From contig NZ_BBIW01000007.1 of assembly GCF_000732325.1 (NCBI RefSeq), positions 124,001 to 188,000 of the forward strand: a stretch of DNA of 64,000 bases. Direction: 5' to 3'. The notes beneath the pieces were generated by a model. The model saw only the letters and a list, made by a program, of their open reading frames with translations. It did not search any database and was not told the DNA's origin. This document shows positions 44,821 through 53,491 of this stretch, piece by piece; within the stretch, counting starts at the first letter, position 1, and the number at the start of each line of letters is the position of its first letter. The stretch comes from Paenibacillus sp. TCA20 (GTDB lineage: Bacteria; Bacillota; Bacilli; Paenibacillales; Paenibacillaceae). The translations under genes and the position numbers were made by a program.

Positions 44821-44915
44821 ACTATAGAGTTAACGATGCCAGGGCTTTATTTCGTTAAGCTAAGGTAATAACCATCCATCGAAACTCTGCCCTGAAGCAT
44901 CCTGCCTTTGTGAAT

Positions 44916-44931
44916 TGTGATTTATTTCACT
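44916..44931. promoter_or_regulatory. Rex/FNR-like box 2
   Basis: TGTGATTTATTTCACT, just downstream of the predicted nox transcription start, an ideal repressor position. It makes 12 of 14 matches to the Rex consensus. Confidence 0.6.
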
Positions 44932-44945
44932 ATGTCTATGTCTTT

Positions 44946-44974
44946 ATTATAATGTGACACATTTCACAATTCAA
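44946..44974 (-). promoter_or_regulatory. Promoter of nox
   Basis: Reverse strand TTGAAT (44969-44974), exact 17-base spacer, perfect TATAAT (44946-44951). The spacer is almost entirely occupied by Rex-like box 3. Confidence 0.75.
44953..44968. promoter_or_regulatory. Rex/FNR-like box 3
   Basis: Read on the reverse strand it is TGTGAAATGTGTCACA, lying between the -35 and -10 boxes of the nox promoter, where only a repressor could act. This favours Rex over an FNR-type activator. Confidence 0.65.
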
Positions 44975-45150
44975 GCCCAAGTTTAACTTTTTACAAAAAA
45001 TTTTGTTTATAAGGCCGCTAAAGAAAACAAATGAACTCATAAAGCCTTGATTACAAAGGGATTCGATACATTTGGACCGTCCTCCTTCGTTCCCCAAAAG
45101 ACAGCTGGACCTCCCTGCTGCCATTGGCGATTCCATATTTTAGGAGTAGA

Positions 45151-45198
45151 ATGAGACCTGTTAGCGGATTAGCCGCGAAATACGGTTTATTTTATTAG
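45151..45198 (+). CDS. Leader ORF of 15 codons before the MFS exporter
   Basis: ATG at 45151 preceded by AGGAG at 45142-45146 opens a frame encoding MRPVSGLAAKYGLFY and ending with TAG at 45196-45198. That stop overlaps the start of the AGGAAAGGAG ribosome site of the exporter gene. A small GCGG-ATTAG-CCGC hairpin lies within the frame. Short coupled leader ORFs of this kind precede inducible antibiotic-resistance and exporter genes. It is too short to prove coding; the evidence is the ribosome site and the geometry. Confidence 0.4.
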   Translation: MRPVSGLAAKYGLFY

Positions 45199-45215
45199 GA
45201 AAGGAGCTGCACGTT

Positions 45216-46448
45216 ATGAAGTTCTCTTGGAAACGGAATTTGTTTGTGCTATGGGTCGGTGTCTTTTTTTGCAGCACAGCTTATTCCATCTCCATCCCCT
45301 TCTTGCCCATATTTATGAATACCGAGCTGAATGTCGGAGAAGACTATATCGAGCTGTGGGCCGGGGTTGCTTTTGGGATTACTTTTCTCGCCAGTGCACT
45401 GATATCCCCTTACTGGGGCTCTCTTGCTGACAAATACGGGCGAAAGCCGATGCTCATTCGCTCAGGATTTGCGCTTGCCTTCCTGTATTTAATCAGCTAC
45501 TTTGTGCACGATCCTTATGTCTTTATTGCGGTCCGCATCTTCCAGGGGCTGCTTGCGGGCTTTGTGCCTGCTTCCATTGCGCTCGTAGCCACGAACACGC
45601 CGGAGGCCAAAACCGGATATGCTCTCGGGATTATGTCAACCGCAGGCGCTACCGGCAGCATCATCGGTCCCTTGATTGGCGGAGTTGTCAGCCATTACTA
45701 CGGTAACCGCAATGCTTTTCTATTCTCTGCCCTGATTGTGCTGGTGTCCGCACTCATTGCTACCTTCTTTGTCAAAGAGCATAATTTTAATCGTTCTGCC
45801 GCCCGTTCAAGAGTACGGGACGATATTAAGCAGGCATCTGCCAATAAACCATTTATGGCACTGCTTGCCATTATGGCCGTGACGACTTTTTCTGTCATGA
45901 TTCTGGAGCCGCTTCTTACCGTATACGTCATGGAGATGGGTGTATCGGTAGACGAAGCCTCCCTAACCTCTGGAATTATCTTCTCTTCCGTCGGCATCGC
46001 AACCATCATCATGGCTCCAAGGTGGGCCAAGATTGGACAGCGAATCGGCTACTCCAAAATTCTCATTATTGGACTTGTCGGCGGCGGACTTGGCAACATG
46101 CTTCAGATTCTTGTAAGCGATTATATTGGCTTCGGCCTGCTTCGGTTCGGATACGGATTGTTTTTTGCTGCCGTATATCCAACCATTAATGCACTCATCG
46201 TGGAAACAACGGATTCCGCATTTAGAGGAAGAGCCTTCAGCCTCAATCAATCCGCTTCACAGCTCGCGACCATGGCAGGGCCTATCATCGGCGGTCTGCT
46301 TGGAAGCTTGATGCCGATCCGCTGGATCTTCGTCCTTAATGGACTCGTGCTTCTTATCGCTGCCTGGATGATCATTCGCAGCAGGCGAAGCAGCAATTAT
46401 GCCCTAACCAAATCTTCACCTGTACTTAAACAGGTGGATCGGTATTAG
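45216..46448 (+). CDS. MFS multidrug exporter, DHA1 family
   Basis: Twelve-helix proton antiporter of 410 residues. Motif A is GSLADKYGRKPMLIR at about residues 69-83. The antiporter motif C is STAGATGSIIGPLIGG near residue 148, diagnostic of drug/proton exporters. VRIFQGLLAGFVPASIALV is the motif B region with its Arg. Related Gram-positive proteins export fluoroquinolones, tetracycline-like drugs or lincosamides. GGAAAGGAG precedes ATG at 45216, immediately after the short leader ORF. It is divergent from nox, and the Rex-like boxes lie closer to nox. Confidence 0.9.
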   Translation: MKFSWKRNLFVLWVGVFFCSTAYSISIPFLPIFMNTELNVGEDYIELWAGVAFGITFLASALISPYWGSLADKYGRKPMLIRSGFALAFLYLISYFVHDPYVFIAVRIFQGLLAGFVPASIALVATNTPEAKTGYALGIMSTAGATGSIIGPLIGGVVSHYYGNRNAFLFSALIVLVSALIATFFVKEHNFNRSAARSRVRDDIKQASANKPFMALLAIMAVTTFSVMILEPLLTVYVMEMGVSVDEASLTSGIIFSSVGIATIIMAPRWAKIGQRIGYSKILIIGLVGGGLGNMLQILVSDYIGFGLLRFGYGLFFAAVYPTINALIVETTDSAFRGRAFSLNQSASQLATMAGPIIGGLLGSLMPIRWIFVLNGLVLLIAAWMIIRSRRSSNYALTKSSPVLKQVDRY

Positions 46449-46508
46449 CATTTACAAATCAGCCGTTTCAATTCAGCACGATATATGGAAAGCATGATCT
46501 CAATATAA

Positions 46509-46568
46509 AAAGCTTGTCATCCCATAGAATCTTTTGATTCCATCAATGGGTTACAAGCTTCGTTTTTT
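46509..46568 (+). terminator. Terminator of the MFS exporter
   Basis: AAGCTTGT pairs with ACAAGCTT, with an inner imperfect CCCAT/ATGGG helix, followed by CGTTTTTTT. It lies between convergent genes. Confidence 0.75.
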
Positions 46569-46588
46569 TAAAATAATATAAAATTTAC

Positions 46589-47065
46589 CTACAACAGCTT
46601 CTCGATCAGCTCGGTCATTTCTTCTGGAGATTGCTTCGGCTCAAAGCGCTGAACCACTTGTCCATCCCGATCAATGACAAACTTCGTGAAATTCCACTGG
46701 ATGTCACTGGTCTCGCCAGCACCAGGCTCTTGCTCTTTGAGATACTGGAACAAGGGATGGGTGTTCTCTCCGTTCACCTCTACTTTGGCAAAGACCGGAA
46801 AATTCACACCGTAATTGATCTGACAGAACTCTTCAGCTTCTCCGCTCGTTCCCGGCTCCTGCCCGCCAAACTGATTGCAGGGAAATGCTAATACAACAAG
46901 TCCCTGATCCTTGTAGCGGTCATACAACTTCTGCAGCTCGCCATATTGCGGTGTCAGCCCGCATTTGCTCGCTGTATTCGCAATAACCAGCACTTTCCCC
47001 GTGTACATATCAAGAGGGACCTCCTGATTGGCAGTTGTCACTGCAGTGTAACCATATACTGACAT
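46589..47065 (-). CDS. Glutathione peroxidase family thiol peroxidase
   Basis: Cysteine-type peroxidase of 158 residues. The catalytic triad is visible: Cys in NTASKCGLTPQY (about residue 36), Gln in FPCNQFGGQEP (about residue 70), and Trp in IQWNFTKF near residue 124. The FPCNQF cysteine can be the resolving residue, so in a bacterium without glutathione it probably uses thioredoxin or bacillithiol-linked reductants to reduce organic hydroperoxides. GAAGGAGG precedes ATG at 47065. It is monocistronic. Confidence 0.95.
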   Translation of the reverse strand: MSVYGYTAVTTANQEVPLDMYTGKVLVIANTASKCGLTPQYGELQKLYDRYKDQGLVVLAFPCNQFGGQEPGTSGEAEEFCQINYGVNFPVFAKVEVNGENTHPLFQYLKEQEPGAGETSDIQWNFTKFVIDRDGQVVQRFEPKQSPEEMTELIEKLL

Positions 47066-47146
47066 GTTCTTATTCCTCCTTCTTTATCTCTTCTAAAATT
47101 TACCCGTTCGTCTTACAGCTCTAATCATACCAAATCCAGACGTGAA

Positions 47147-47174
47147 ACAAAAAAGGCCCCCGAAAGGAAGCCTT
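47147..47174 (-). terminator. Terminator of the iron ABC ATPase gene
   Basis: AAGGC pairs with GCCTT, with an inner CC/GG, followed by TTTTTTG on the reverse strand. Confidence 0.65.
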
Positions 47175-47212
47175 AATGAATGGTTTAACCCTCAAGCCAC
47201 GATGCCTGGAGC

Positions 47213-48067
47213 TTATACACCTGCCACTTGACGAATCTGTGTACGAATTGAGTTCGTTGCGCCGACAAGACCCGCATTGTCTTTGCCAGCGAGTGCATAT
47301 GGCAGACAGAGTGGAACGCCTGTACGCGGATCTGTAATAATATCCGCCTCTATTCCGAACACTTCACGCATCACTTCTGTCGTCATGACCTCCTGTGGAG
47401 ATCCGATCGCCGCTGCCTTACCCTGTTTGATTGCGATCATATGATGGGCATAGCGTGTAGCATGGTTAAGATCATGCACAACCATGACAATCGTACGCTG
47501 TGAACTGATATTAAGCTCCTCCAGCAGCTGAAGCACCTCTAGCTGATGCGCCATGTCAAGGAAGGTTGTCGGCTCATCCAGGAACAAAATGTCGGTATCC
47601 TGAGCAAGTGCCATCGCAATCCATGCACGCTGGCGCTGACCACCGGACAGCTGGTCAATGGGACGATCATGAAATTCATTCAAGCCTGTCGCTTCAATGG
47701 CCCACTCGACCATCTTCTTGTCTTCTTCCTTGAGTGAACCGAAGCCCTTCTGATAGGGAAAACGACCATAGGATACGAGCTCAGTTACCGTCAGACCTTC
47801 CGGAGCTGTAGGATTCTGTGGCAAAATAGCCAGCTGCTTCGCCACTTCACGTGTTGACTGCTTATGGATGGATTTGCCGTCCAATAATACTTGACCCGCC
47901 TTCGGCTGCATTAAACGTGCCATCGTTTTGAGAATTGTCGATTTCCCCGATCCATTGGCTCCAACAAGGGCTGTTATTTTCCCCTGTGGTATTTGAATAT
48001 TCAAATTCTCAACAATAAGTCTATCCTCGTAGGCTATAGACAGTCCGGTCGTTTCTAAACGAAACAT
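47213..48067 (-). CDS. Iron-siderophore ABC transporter ATP-binding protein (FecE/FhuC/YusV-like)
   Basis: ATPase of 284 residues with Walker [10 protein letters not shown] (about residues 36-44), Q-loop [10 protein letters not shown], signature [17 protein letters not shown], Walker [14 protein letters not shown], and switch His in MVVHDLNHA. The set matches siderophore and haem importers. No permease or binding protein is adjacent, so it is an orphan ATPase that may serve several iron importers, as described for Bacillus YusV. A perfect Fur box lies upstream at 48207. AAGGAGATG precedes ATG at 48067. The C-terminal 30 residues extend past the typical ATPase end. Confidence 0.92.
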   Translation of the reverse strand: MFRLETTGLSIAYEDRLIVENLNIQIPQGKITALVGANGSGKSTILKTMARLMQPKAGQVLLDGKSIHKQSTREVAKQLAILPQNPTAPEGLTVTELVSYGRFPYQKGFGSLKEEDKKMVEWAIEATGLNEFHDRPIDQLSGGQRQRAWIAMALAQDTDILFLDEPTTFLDMAHQLEVLQLLEELNISSQRTIVMVVHDLNHATRYAHHMIAIKQGKAAAIGSPQEVMTTEVMREVFGIEADIITDPRTGVPLCLPYALAGKDNAGLVGATNSIRTQIRQVAGV

Positions 48068-48206
48068 GAGCGATCATCTCCTTAGAATGGTTGGTCATCA
48101 GAAGCGTAAATCTTGGATGTATGTAAATGAAATGAAATTCGTATGAAGATCAGATGAGTAATCAATGATAAATCAACGTATAAATTAGAACTCTATTTAA
48201 AGATAC

Positions 48207-48221
48207 TGATAATCATTATCA
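48207..48221. promoter_or_regulatory. Fur box
   Basis: TGATAATCATTATCA, a perfect 7-1-7 inverted repeat identical in form to the Bacillus Fur consensus, 140 bases before the iron ATPase gene. Confidence 0.85.
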
Positions 48222-48250
48222 TTTGTCAAGTGCTGTGATCGATGCTCACA

Positions 48251-48314
48251 CAAAAAACACACCTTCTAGTGTAAGCTAAAGAATGCATCTTAAGCCTGGA
48301 ATTAGAAGGTGTGT
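48251..48314 (-). terminator. Terminator of the DEAD-box helicase gene
   Basis: A 12-base perfect stem (ACACACCTTCTA against TAGAAGGTGTGT) with a long loop containing its own AAGATGCATTCTT helix, followed by TTTTTTG on the reverse strand. Confidence 0.8.
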
Positions 48315-48346
48315 CACATTAAATTGTTATTTCATTTGACAAAGCG

Positions 48347-49912
48347 TTACCTGCCTCTGCGTCCTCCGCCCCTGCGGCTGTCACGCCCTGCAGCAGAGCC
48401 TCCTTGGCTAGAGCTCGGACCCGGACGGCCTCCGGTCTGCTTGCCGGAACGTCCCGATGAGGACGGACCGCCTCGTCCATCTCTGCTGGCACTGCCTCGA
48501 CCAGAGCTCGGCTTACTGTCTGCGCGCCATGGACGATCCTTATCCGCACGTTTCTGACCTCCACGGCCGCTTGCTCCGCCATCTCTGCGTGATCCGCGCG
48601 CATTGTCCTGGCGTTCGCCTGAACGCCCGCCTGTGCCCTTGCGAGCGCGATCTCCGCCATCGTCTCTTGACTTACGTGCGCTGCCCTGTCCGCCGGAGCG
48701 GCCACCGTCACGCTTCGCATCCGAACGCACTTTGCGTGTATCGATTGTGCTTCCTCCGCCGCTGAACTTCTGGAGCGAGCCCGGCTCGCCGGCATAGCCG
48801 CTCTGCCAGCCAATGCGGTCCAGACGCTGATCTGTGCCCTGCTCAATACGTGCCAGCTCCGGCTTGTCCTTCGGTGCGGCAAAGGTAAGCGCTAGTCCCT
48901 TGCCGCCTGCTCGTCCTGTTCTGCCGATCCGGTGAATGTAGCTCTCCGGGTCATGTGGAATGTCATAGTTAAACACATGAGTTACGCCTTCCACATCCAG
49001 CCCTCTAGCAGCGACATCCGTAGCGACAAGCAGTTGCAGCTTGGCATTTCGGAACGCCTTCATCACCGTCTCGCGCTTCGCTTGGGATAGATCGCCATGA
49101 AGCTCATCGCTCGCATATCCCTTGTCCTGAAGCGCTGAATTCAGCGCAGACGCACGGCGCTTGGTACGGCAGAAGATGATGCCCAGGTATGGACGATACT
49201 GCTCAATCGCACCAATGAGCGCCTCCTGCTTCGTACGATCCGTACATTCTACGACCAGCTGACGAATCTGCTTAATAGGAATCACAGAGTCGGATTTGAC
49301 TTTAACATCAATCGGCTCCTTCATGTAGGTGCGGCCCAGTCTGCGGATGCCCGTCGGCATGGTTGCAGAGAAGAGCATCGTCTGACGCTTGTAGGGCAAT
49401 GCCTTGATGAGCGTCTCCACCTCGTTCAAGAATCCCATGTGAAGCATTTGATCGGCCTCATCTAGAACGAGAATCTTCACTTTGTCCAGCGCAAGCGTTC
49501 CTCTGCCCAGATGATCAATGAGTCTTCCTGGCGTACCGATAATAATTTGGGCTCCGCCCTTCAGCTTATGCAGCTGCTTCTCCACGTCCTGACCGCCATA
49601 GACAGCAAGCACTCGGATTGCTTCATTCGCTTCCGTCAGCTTCTTCGCTTCGGTCGTAATCTGCAGCGCCAGCTCTCGGGTCGGTGCAATAATTAGAGCC
49701 TGTGGGGATCGATCCTCCGCATGGATACGCTGCAGAATAGGCAGCATAAATGCAAACGTCTTGCCTGTTCCTGTCTGTGCCTCTGCAATCACATCCGAAC
49801 CCGCAAGGGCAAGCGGAATGGACTTCTCCTGCACCGGTGTTGGAGTGGCGATTCCCTGCTGACGCAGAACCTCGCTCCATTCCGGCTTAATACCTAATTG
49901 TTCAAAACTCAA
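48347..49912 (-). CDS. DEAD-box ATP-dependent RNA helicase with RGG-rich tail
   Basis: RNA helicase of 521 residues with the full motif set: Q motif and TPTPVQ, AQTGTGKT (motif I), PTRELA, GTPGR, VLDEADQML (DEAD), SATMP, and HRIGRTGRAG (motif VI). Residues from about 385 on are a disordered tail rich in Arg, Gly, Ser and Asp with many RGG/RG repeats, resembling CshA/DbpA-like proteins with RNA-binding tails. It probably remodels mRNA or rRNA, notably in the cold. TTG at 49912 follows GAGGTGA by five bases; the GTG at 49921 is within that site. The tail DNA is GC-rich and repetitive. Confidence 0.93.
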   Translation of the reverse strand: MSFEQLGIKPEWSEVLRQQGIATPTPVQEKSIPLALAGSDVIAEAQTGTGKTFAFMLPILQRIHAEDRSPQALIIAPTRELALQITTEAKKLTEANEAIRVLAVYGGQDVEKQLHKLKGGAQIIIGTPGRLIDHLGRGTLALDKVKILVLDEADQMLHMGFLNEVETLIKALPYKRQTMLFSATMPTGIRRLGRTYMKEPIDVKVKSDSVIPIKQIRQLVVECTDRTKQEALIGAIEQYRPYLGIIFCRTKRRASALNSALQDKGYASDELHGDLSQAKRETVMKAFRNAKLQLLVATDVAARGLDVEGVTHVFNYDIPHDPESYIHRIGRTGRAGGKGLALTFAAPKDKPELARIEQGTDQRLDRIGWQSGYAGEPGSLQKFSGGGSTIDTRKVRSDAKRDGGRSGGQGSARKSRDDGGDRARKGTGGRSGERQDNARGSRRDGGASGRGGQKRADKDRPWRADSKPSSGRGSASRDGRGGPSSSGRSGKQTGGRPGPSSSQGGSAAGRDSRRGGGRRGR

Positions 49913-49948
49913 AATAGTCACCTCATAATATCCATTCGCTAAAAAGAC

Positions 49949-51319
49949 TTATTTCATCACTTTGCGTATGATTTTCAAATTGTTTTTTGACGGATACTTC
50001 ATCTTGATATCAAATTTATTGGTCTGCTTAAGCACACTCTTCATGTGAGAAAAAGCAGCAAAGCTCGATTCTCCATGATAGCTGCCCATCCCGCTCTCTC
50101 CGACTCCGCCAAAAGGAAGATGCGGTGTGGCAACATGCATCAGTGTATCATTAATACAGCCTCCACCAAAAGAAATTTGTTCAATAATGCGCTCCTGCAC
50201 CATTTTATTCTCTGTAAATAGATACAAGGCGAGCGGTTTAGGGCGCGCATTGACCATATGCACCACCTCATCGAGATGCTGATAGGTCATCATAGGAAGA
50301 ATCGGTCCGAAGATCTCCTCCTGCATGACCGGGTCCTCCCAGCTGATCTCCTCCAGGATGGTAGGTGCAATCTTCAGGGATTCCTCGCGCACTTCGCCGC
50401 CCAGCACAATAGAGCCTGTCTGTAGAAAGGCTTGCAGCCGATCAAAATGCTTGGGAGATACGATTCTTCCGTAATCCGGGTGCTCCACTGGTTCTTTGCC
50501 GTAAAAAGACTTGATCGCCTTGGCATACTCCTCTACAAAGGCATCCCTGACACTCTCATGCACAAGCAAATAGTCGGGAGCAATACAGGTCTGACCCGCA
50601 TTCGTGACCTTGCCGAAGGCAACCCGCTTGGCCGCGAGCTTCACATGGGCGTCCTGATGAATGATGCAGGGGCTCTTGCCGCCCAGCTCCAGCGTAAGTG
50701 GAGTCAGCTGCTCGGCTGCAGCCTTCATGACGACCTTGCCCACCGCGACACTGCCGGTGAAGAAGATCTTGTCAAAAGGCTGACGCAACAGCTCCTGACT
50801 GGTCTCCACCGCGCCTTCAACCACTGTAATATAAGCGGGGTCATACAGCTCTCCGATCAAGGAGTTAAGGACAGCAGAGACATGCGGCGTCAGCTCTGAC
50901 GGCTTGATGACCGCTGTGTTACCGGCAGCAATAGCTCCTAGCAGCGGAGACAAGGCCAATTGGAAGGGATAATTCCACGGAGCGATAATGAGAGCTGTGC
51001 CGTATGGCTCGGCCACAATATATCCTTTGCTTCCAATGTGCGTCTTCAGGCTGGTCTTTACTCTCTTCCGTTTCATCCATCCCTTCAGCCTTTTCTTAAT
51101 AAAATCGATCTCCTCCAGCAATATGCCATATTCGGTCATGATCGCTTCCTGTTCGCTCTTGTTTAGATCGATTCTAACGGCCTCCAGAATTTCGGGCTTG
51201 CGCCGTACGATACCTTCTCTCAGCAGTCTTAGCTGCTCCAGCCTGAATTCCAGTCTGCGCGTCGCACCGCTGCTGTAATAGTCTTTTTGTCTCTGCACAA
51301 TTTCATGAATTCCGTTCAT
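49949..51319 (-). CDS. Aldehyde dehydrogenase (YwdH-like, fatty aldehyde type)
   Basis: NAD(P)-dependent aldehyde dehydrogenase of 456 residues in the class 3 group. It shows [13 protein letters not shown], the general base Glu in [13 protein letters not shown] (about residue 210), the catalytic Cys in [13 protein letters not shown] (about residue 244), and [11 protein letters not shown]. The short length and [13 protein letters not shown] near the C-terminus fit the fatty-aldehyde subgroup. ATG at 51319 has AAGGGTGG nine bases upstream; a TTG at 51328 is the alternative. It lies 20 bases after the UbiB gene and just before the helicase. Confidence 0.93.
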   Translation of the reverse strand: MNGIHEIVQRQKDYYSSGATRRLEFRLEQLRLLREGIVRRKPEILEAVRIDLNKSEQEAIMTEYGILLEEIDFIKKRLKGWMKRKRVKTSLKTHIGSKGYIVAEPYGTALIIAPWNYPFQLALSPLLGAIAAGNTAVIKPSELTPHVSAVLNSLIGELYDPAYITVVEGAVETSQELLRQPFDKIFFTGSVAVGKVVMKAAAEQLTPLTLELGGKSPCIIHQDAHVKLAAKRVAFGKVTNAGQTCIAPDYLLVHESVRDAFVEEYAKAIKSFYGKEPVEHPDYGRIVSPKHFDRLQAFLQTGSIVLGGEVREESLKIAPTILEEISWEDPVMQEEIFGPILPMMTYQHLDEVVHMVNARPKPLALYLFTENKMVQERIIEQISFGGGCINDTLMHVATPHLPFGGVGESGMGSYHGESSFAAFSHMKSVLKQTNKFDIKMKYPSKNNLKIIRKVMK

Positions 51320-51339
51320 TTGTGACAACCACCCTTACT

Positions 51340-53004
51340 TTAAAATCTACCTGAGCGAATAATATGAATAATGAACCACACCACCATAAGACCCGCTACC
51401 ACAAGCCCAATCTCAACAATGGGAATATTCCACTTCTGTTCACTTAAGGCAGCCCCGACGATAAGCCCAACCATCAATATACTGAACGCCAGCAGTACAA
51501 TGCTGAAGGACAGCCGATTGCTGATCTGATCAAGCTTCTTCATCACCTGCTCAACCTCTGGGACGCTCACCTCGAGTTTTAATTTCCCTTTGCTAATAAT
51601 CGAGGTCAGAAGCCGGGTCTGCCCCGGCAATTCAATGATGGATTCCACGAGGTCGCTCACACCGCTGAACACTTTGCCGCGAAGGCGTCTTGTATTGAAC
51701 TTCTCACGTACCAGCTTGCGACCGAAGGGCTCGGCCATATCAATAATGCTGATGCTCGGGTCCAGGTGCTCAATAACCCCTTCCAAAGTGACCAGTGCCT
51801 TGCCCAACAGGATAATGTCCGGAGGAAGTGTGATTTGATGACGCTGCGCCACACCAAACAGATCGCTCAGTGCCTTCCCAATGCTGATTCTGGAGAATGG
51901 AATGTCATAGTATTCGTCCCGCAGCCGGTCCAGATCTCCGTGCAGCACGCTCATATTGATTCCTTCAGGAATCATGCCAAGCTTATCAATAGCTCGAACC
52001 ATGCTGTCTGTGTTCTTACGCATCAATGCTATAATCAGCGATGCCAGGTGCTCCTTCATATCCCCATGCAGACGCCCCACCATGCCAAAATCGAGATAGG
52101 CCAGCGTTTCATCCTTCATAACCATGAGATTTCCGGGATGGGGATCGGCATGGAAGAAGCCCTCAATAAAGATCTGGTTCAGCATGGAGTCAACCAGCTT
52201 CTGGGCGATCCCTTTCAGGTCATACCCCCGGCTAAGCAGCAATTCTCGCTGATTCAGCATAATTCCATCCATGTATTCCATCGTCAGCACCTTGGCACTC
52301 GTGTAGTCCCAATATATTTTCGGGATATGTATTTGGGGATGATCGATAAATTGTTGCCCAACTTTCTCTGTATTTCTTCCTTCATGGCTGTAATCAAGCT
52401 CGGCGAGCAGAGAATCCGCGAATTCTTCGACCATCTCCCGAAGCTGATACCTGATCACCCACTCCCACCTGCGCTCAGCAAGTGCCACAAAGTCTCTGAG
52501 TATATCAAGGTCTCGTCTAATAATCGGAGCAATGCCTGGTCTCTGTATCTTGATGGCCACCTTCTCTCCCGTCACCAGCTTGCCAATATGGACTTGTCCT
52601 ATGCTGGCCGCTGCCAGAGGCGTATCATCAAAATGGCTGAGCACCTGCTCGAGCGGTACTCCCAGTTCCTGCTCCAGAATGCCCTTTGCCGTTTCAGACG
52701 AGAAGGCAGGAACCTGATCCTGTAATTTGGTCAGCTCCTGTACGATACCTGCAGGAAGCAGATCCGAGCGGGTACTTGCAAGCTGACCCAGCTTCACAAA
52801 GGTAGGACCCAGATCCTCCAGCACATGCCGTATTCGTTCACCCAGCGATTTGGATTCGGGAATACCCTCCCGCATAATCCACCGTCTAGGCAGTGATAAA
52901 GCTTGAAAGAAGCCCATTTCCTCCACCATATAGCCGAAGCCATGACGCATCAGCGCCATGGCAATATCTCTGTACCGTCCTGCATTTTGTACACGAACAG
53001 CCAT
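51340..53004 (-). CDS. UbiB/ABC1-family atypical kinase
   Basis: ADCK/UbiB protein of 554 residues. The family-specific KxGQ motif is in FVKLGQLASTRSDLLP near residue 72, the Ala-rich nucleotide loop in PLAAASIGQVHIG near residue 130, and the catalytic HADPHPGNLMV with the metal-binding DFGMVG after it. Two C-terminal membrane helices (residues about 495-515 and 525-547) anchor it. The family supports quinone and isoprenoid lipid homeostasis by a poorly understood ATPase activity. Its ATG overlaps the phasin-like gene stop by one base (TAATG), so the two are coupled. Confidence 0.92.
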   Translation of the reverse strand: MAVRVQNAGRYRDIAMALMRHGFGYMVEEMGFFQALSLPRRWIMREGIPESKSLGERIRHVLEDLGPTFVKLGQLASTRSDLLPAGIVQELTKLQDQVPAFSSETAKGILEQELGVPLEQVLSHFDDTPLAAASIGQVHIGKLVTGEKVAIKIQRPGIAPIIRRDLDILRDFVALAERRWEWVIRYQLREMVEEFADSLLAELDYSHEGRNTEKVGQQFIDHPQIHIPKIYWDYTSAKVLTMEYMDGIMLNQRELLLSRGYDLKGIAQKLVDSMLNQIFIEGFFHADPHPGNLMVMKDETLAYLDFGMVGRLHGDMKEHLASLIIALMRKNTDSMVRAIDKLGMIPEGINMSVLHGDLDRLRDEYYDIPFSRISIGKALSDLFGVAQRHQITLPPDIILLGKALVTLEGVIEHLDPSISIIDMAEPFGRKLVREKFNTRRLRGKVFSGVSDLVESIIELPGQTRLLTSIISKGKLKLEVSVPEVEQVMKKLDQISNRLSFSIVLLAFSILMVGLIVGAALSEQKWNIPIVEIGLVVAGLMVVWFIIHIIRSGRF

Positions 53005-53411
53005 TATTCGATCTCTTTGGTAGGAGTAGGAGGCTGCATATCAGGCGTTGTATCGTCAAGCACTGGCGTTTCCGGCAGGGGCTTATTCGGCAATTCCGGA
53101 TCTGCTGCAGGCTTCTGCTGCGCAGCCTGAGCTTCAAGCTCAGCGATACGCTTCTCCAATCTCGCCACATCTGCTCTTGTCGGCACACCAAGGTCTACAA
53201 GCACCTTTTCCACCTGATCCGTAATCGCCTTCTTGATCCCGGCCGATTCCTCGGCTCCACGTTCCATCAGCTTATCAATAACGGCCTTGGATTGAGAGGG
53301 GGCAAGCTCTCCGCGTTTAACAAGCTCATTTACAGCACCTTCAATCTTCTCCTTACTGTACAGAGTAAATCCTACGCCAAGGGATACTGCCTTCTTGAAC
53401 AAGTCGCTCAT
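53004..53411 (-). CDS. Phasin-like coiled-coil protein
   Basis: Protein of 135 residues. The first 95 are amphipathic helix with a phasin/PHA-granule-regulator pattern (SLGVGFTLYSKEKIEGAVNELVKRGEL, DQVEKVLVDLGVPTRADVARLEKRIAELEAQ), the last part of which should form a coiled coil. The C-terminal 40 residues are Pro/Thr-rich and disordered. It is translationally coupled to the UbiB kinase downstream, a pairing I recall in other Bacillales. No PHA synthase is in the window, so a role as a UbiB partner or membrane-surface protein is as likely as a granule function. Confidence 0.75.
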   Translation of the reverse strand: MSDLFKKAVSLGVGFTLYSKEKIEGAVNELVKRGELAPSQSKAVIDKLMERGAEESAGIKKAITDQVEKVLVDLGVPTRADVARLEKRIAELEAQAAQQKPAADPELPNKPLPETPVLDDTTPDMQPPTPTKEIE

Positions 53412-53491
53412 GATTGCGATGACCTCCTTTATTTTCCTTCATAGAATCAATTTATTATGAAATTAATTCTATTATATCTGCTTTTGCCGTC

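Noticed and set aside
48319..48882. Long Ala/Arg-rich frame within the helicase tail
   Set aside because: It is a frame-shifted reading of the RGG-repeat DNA, with no start signal.
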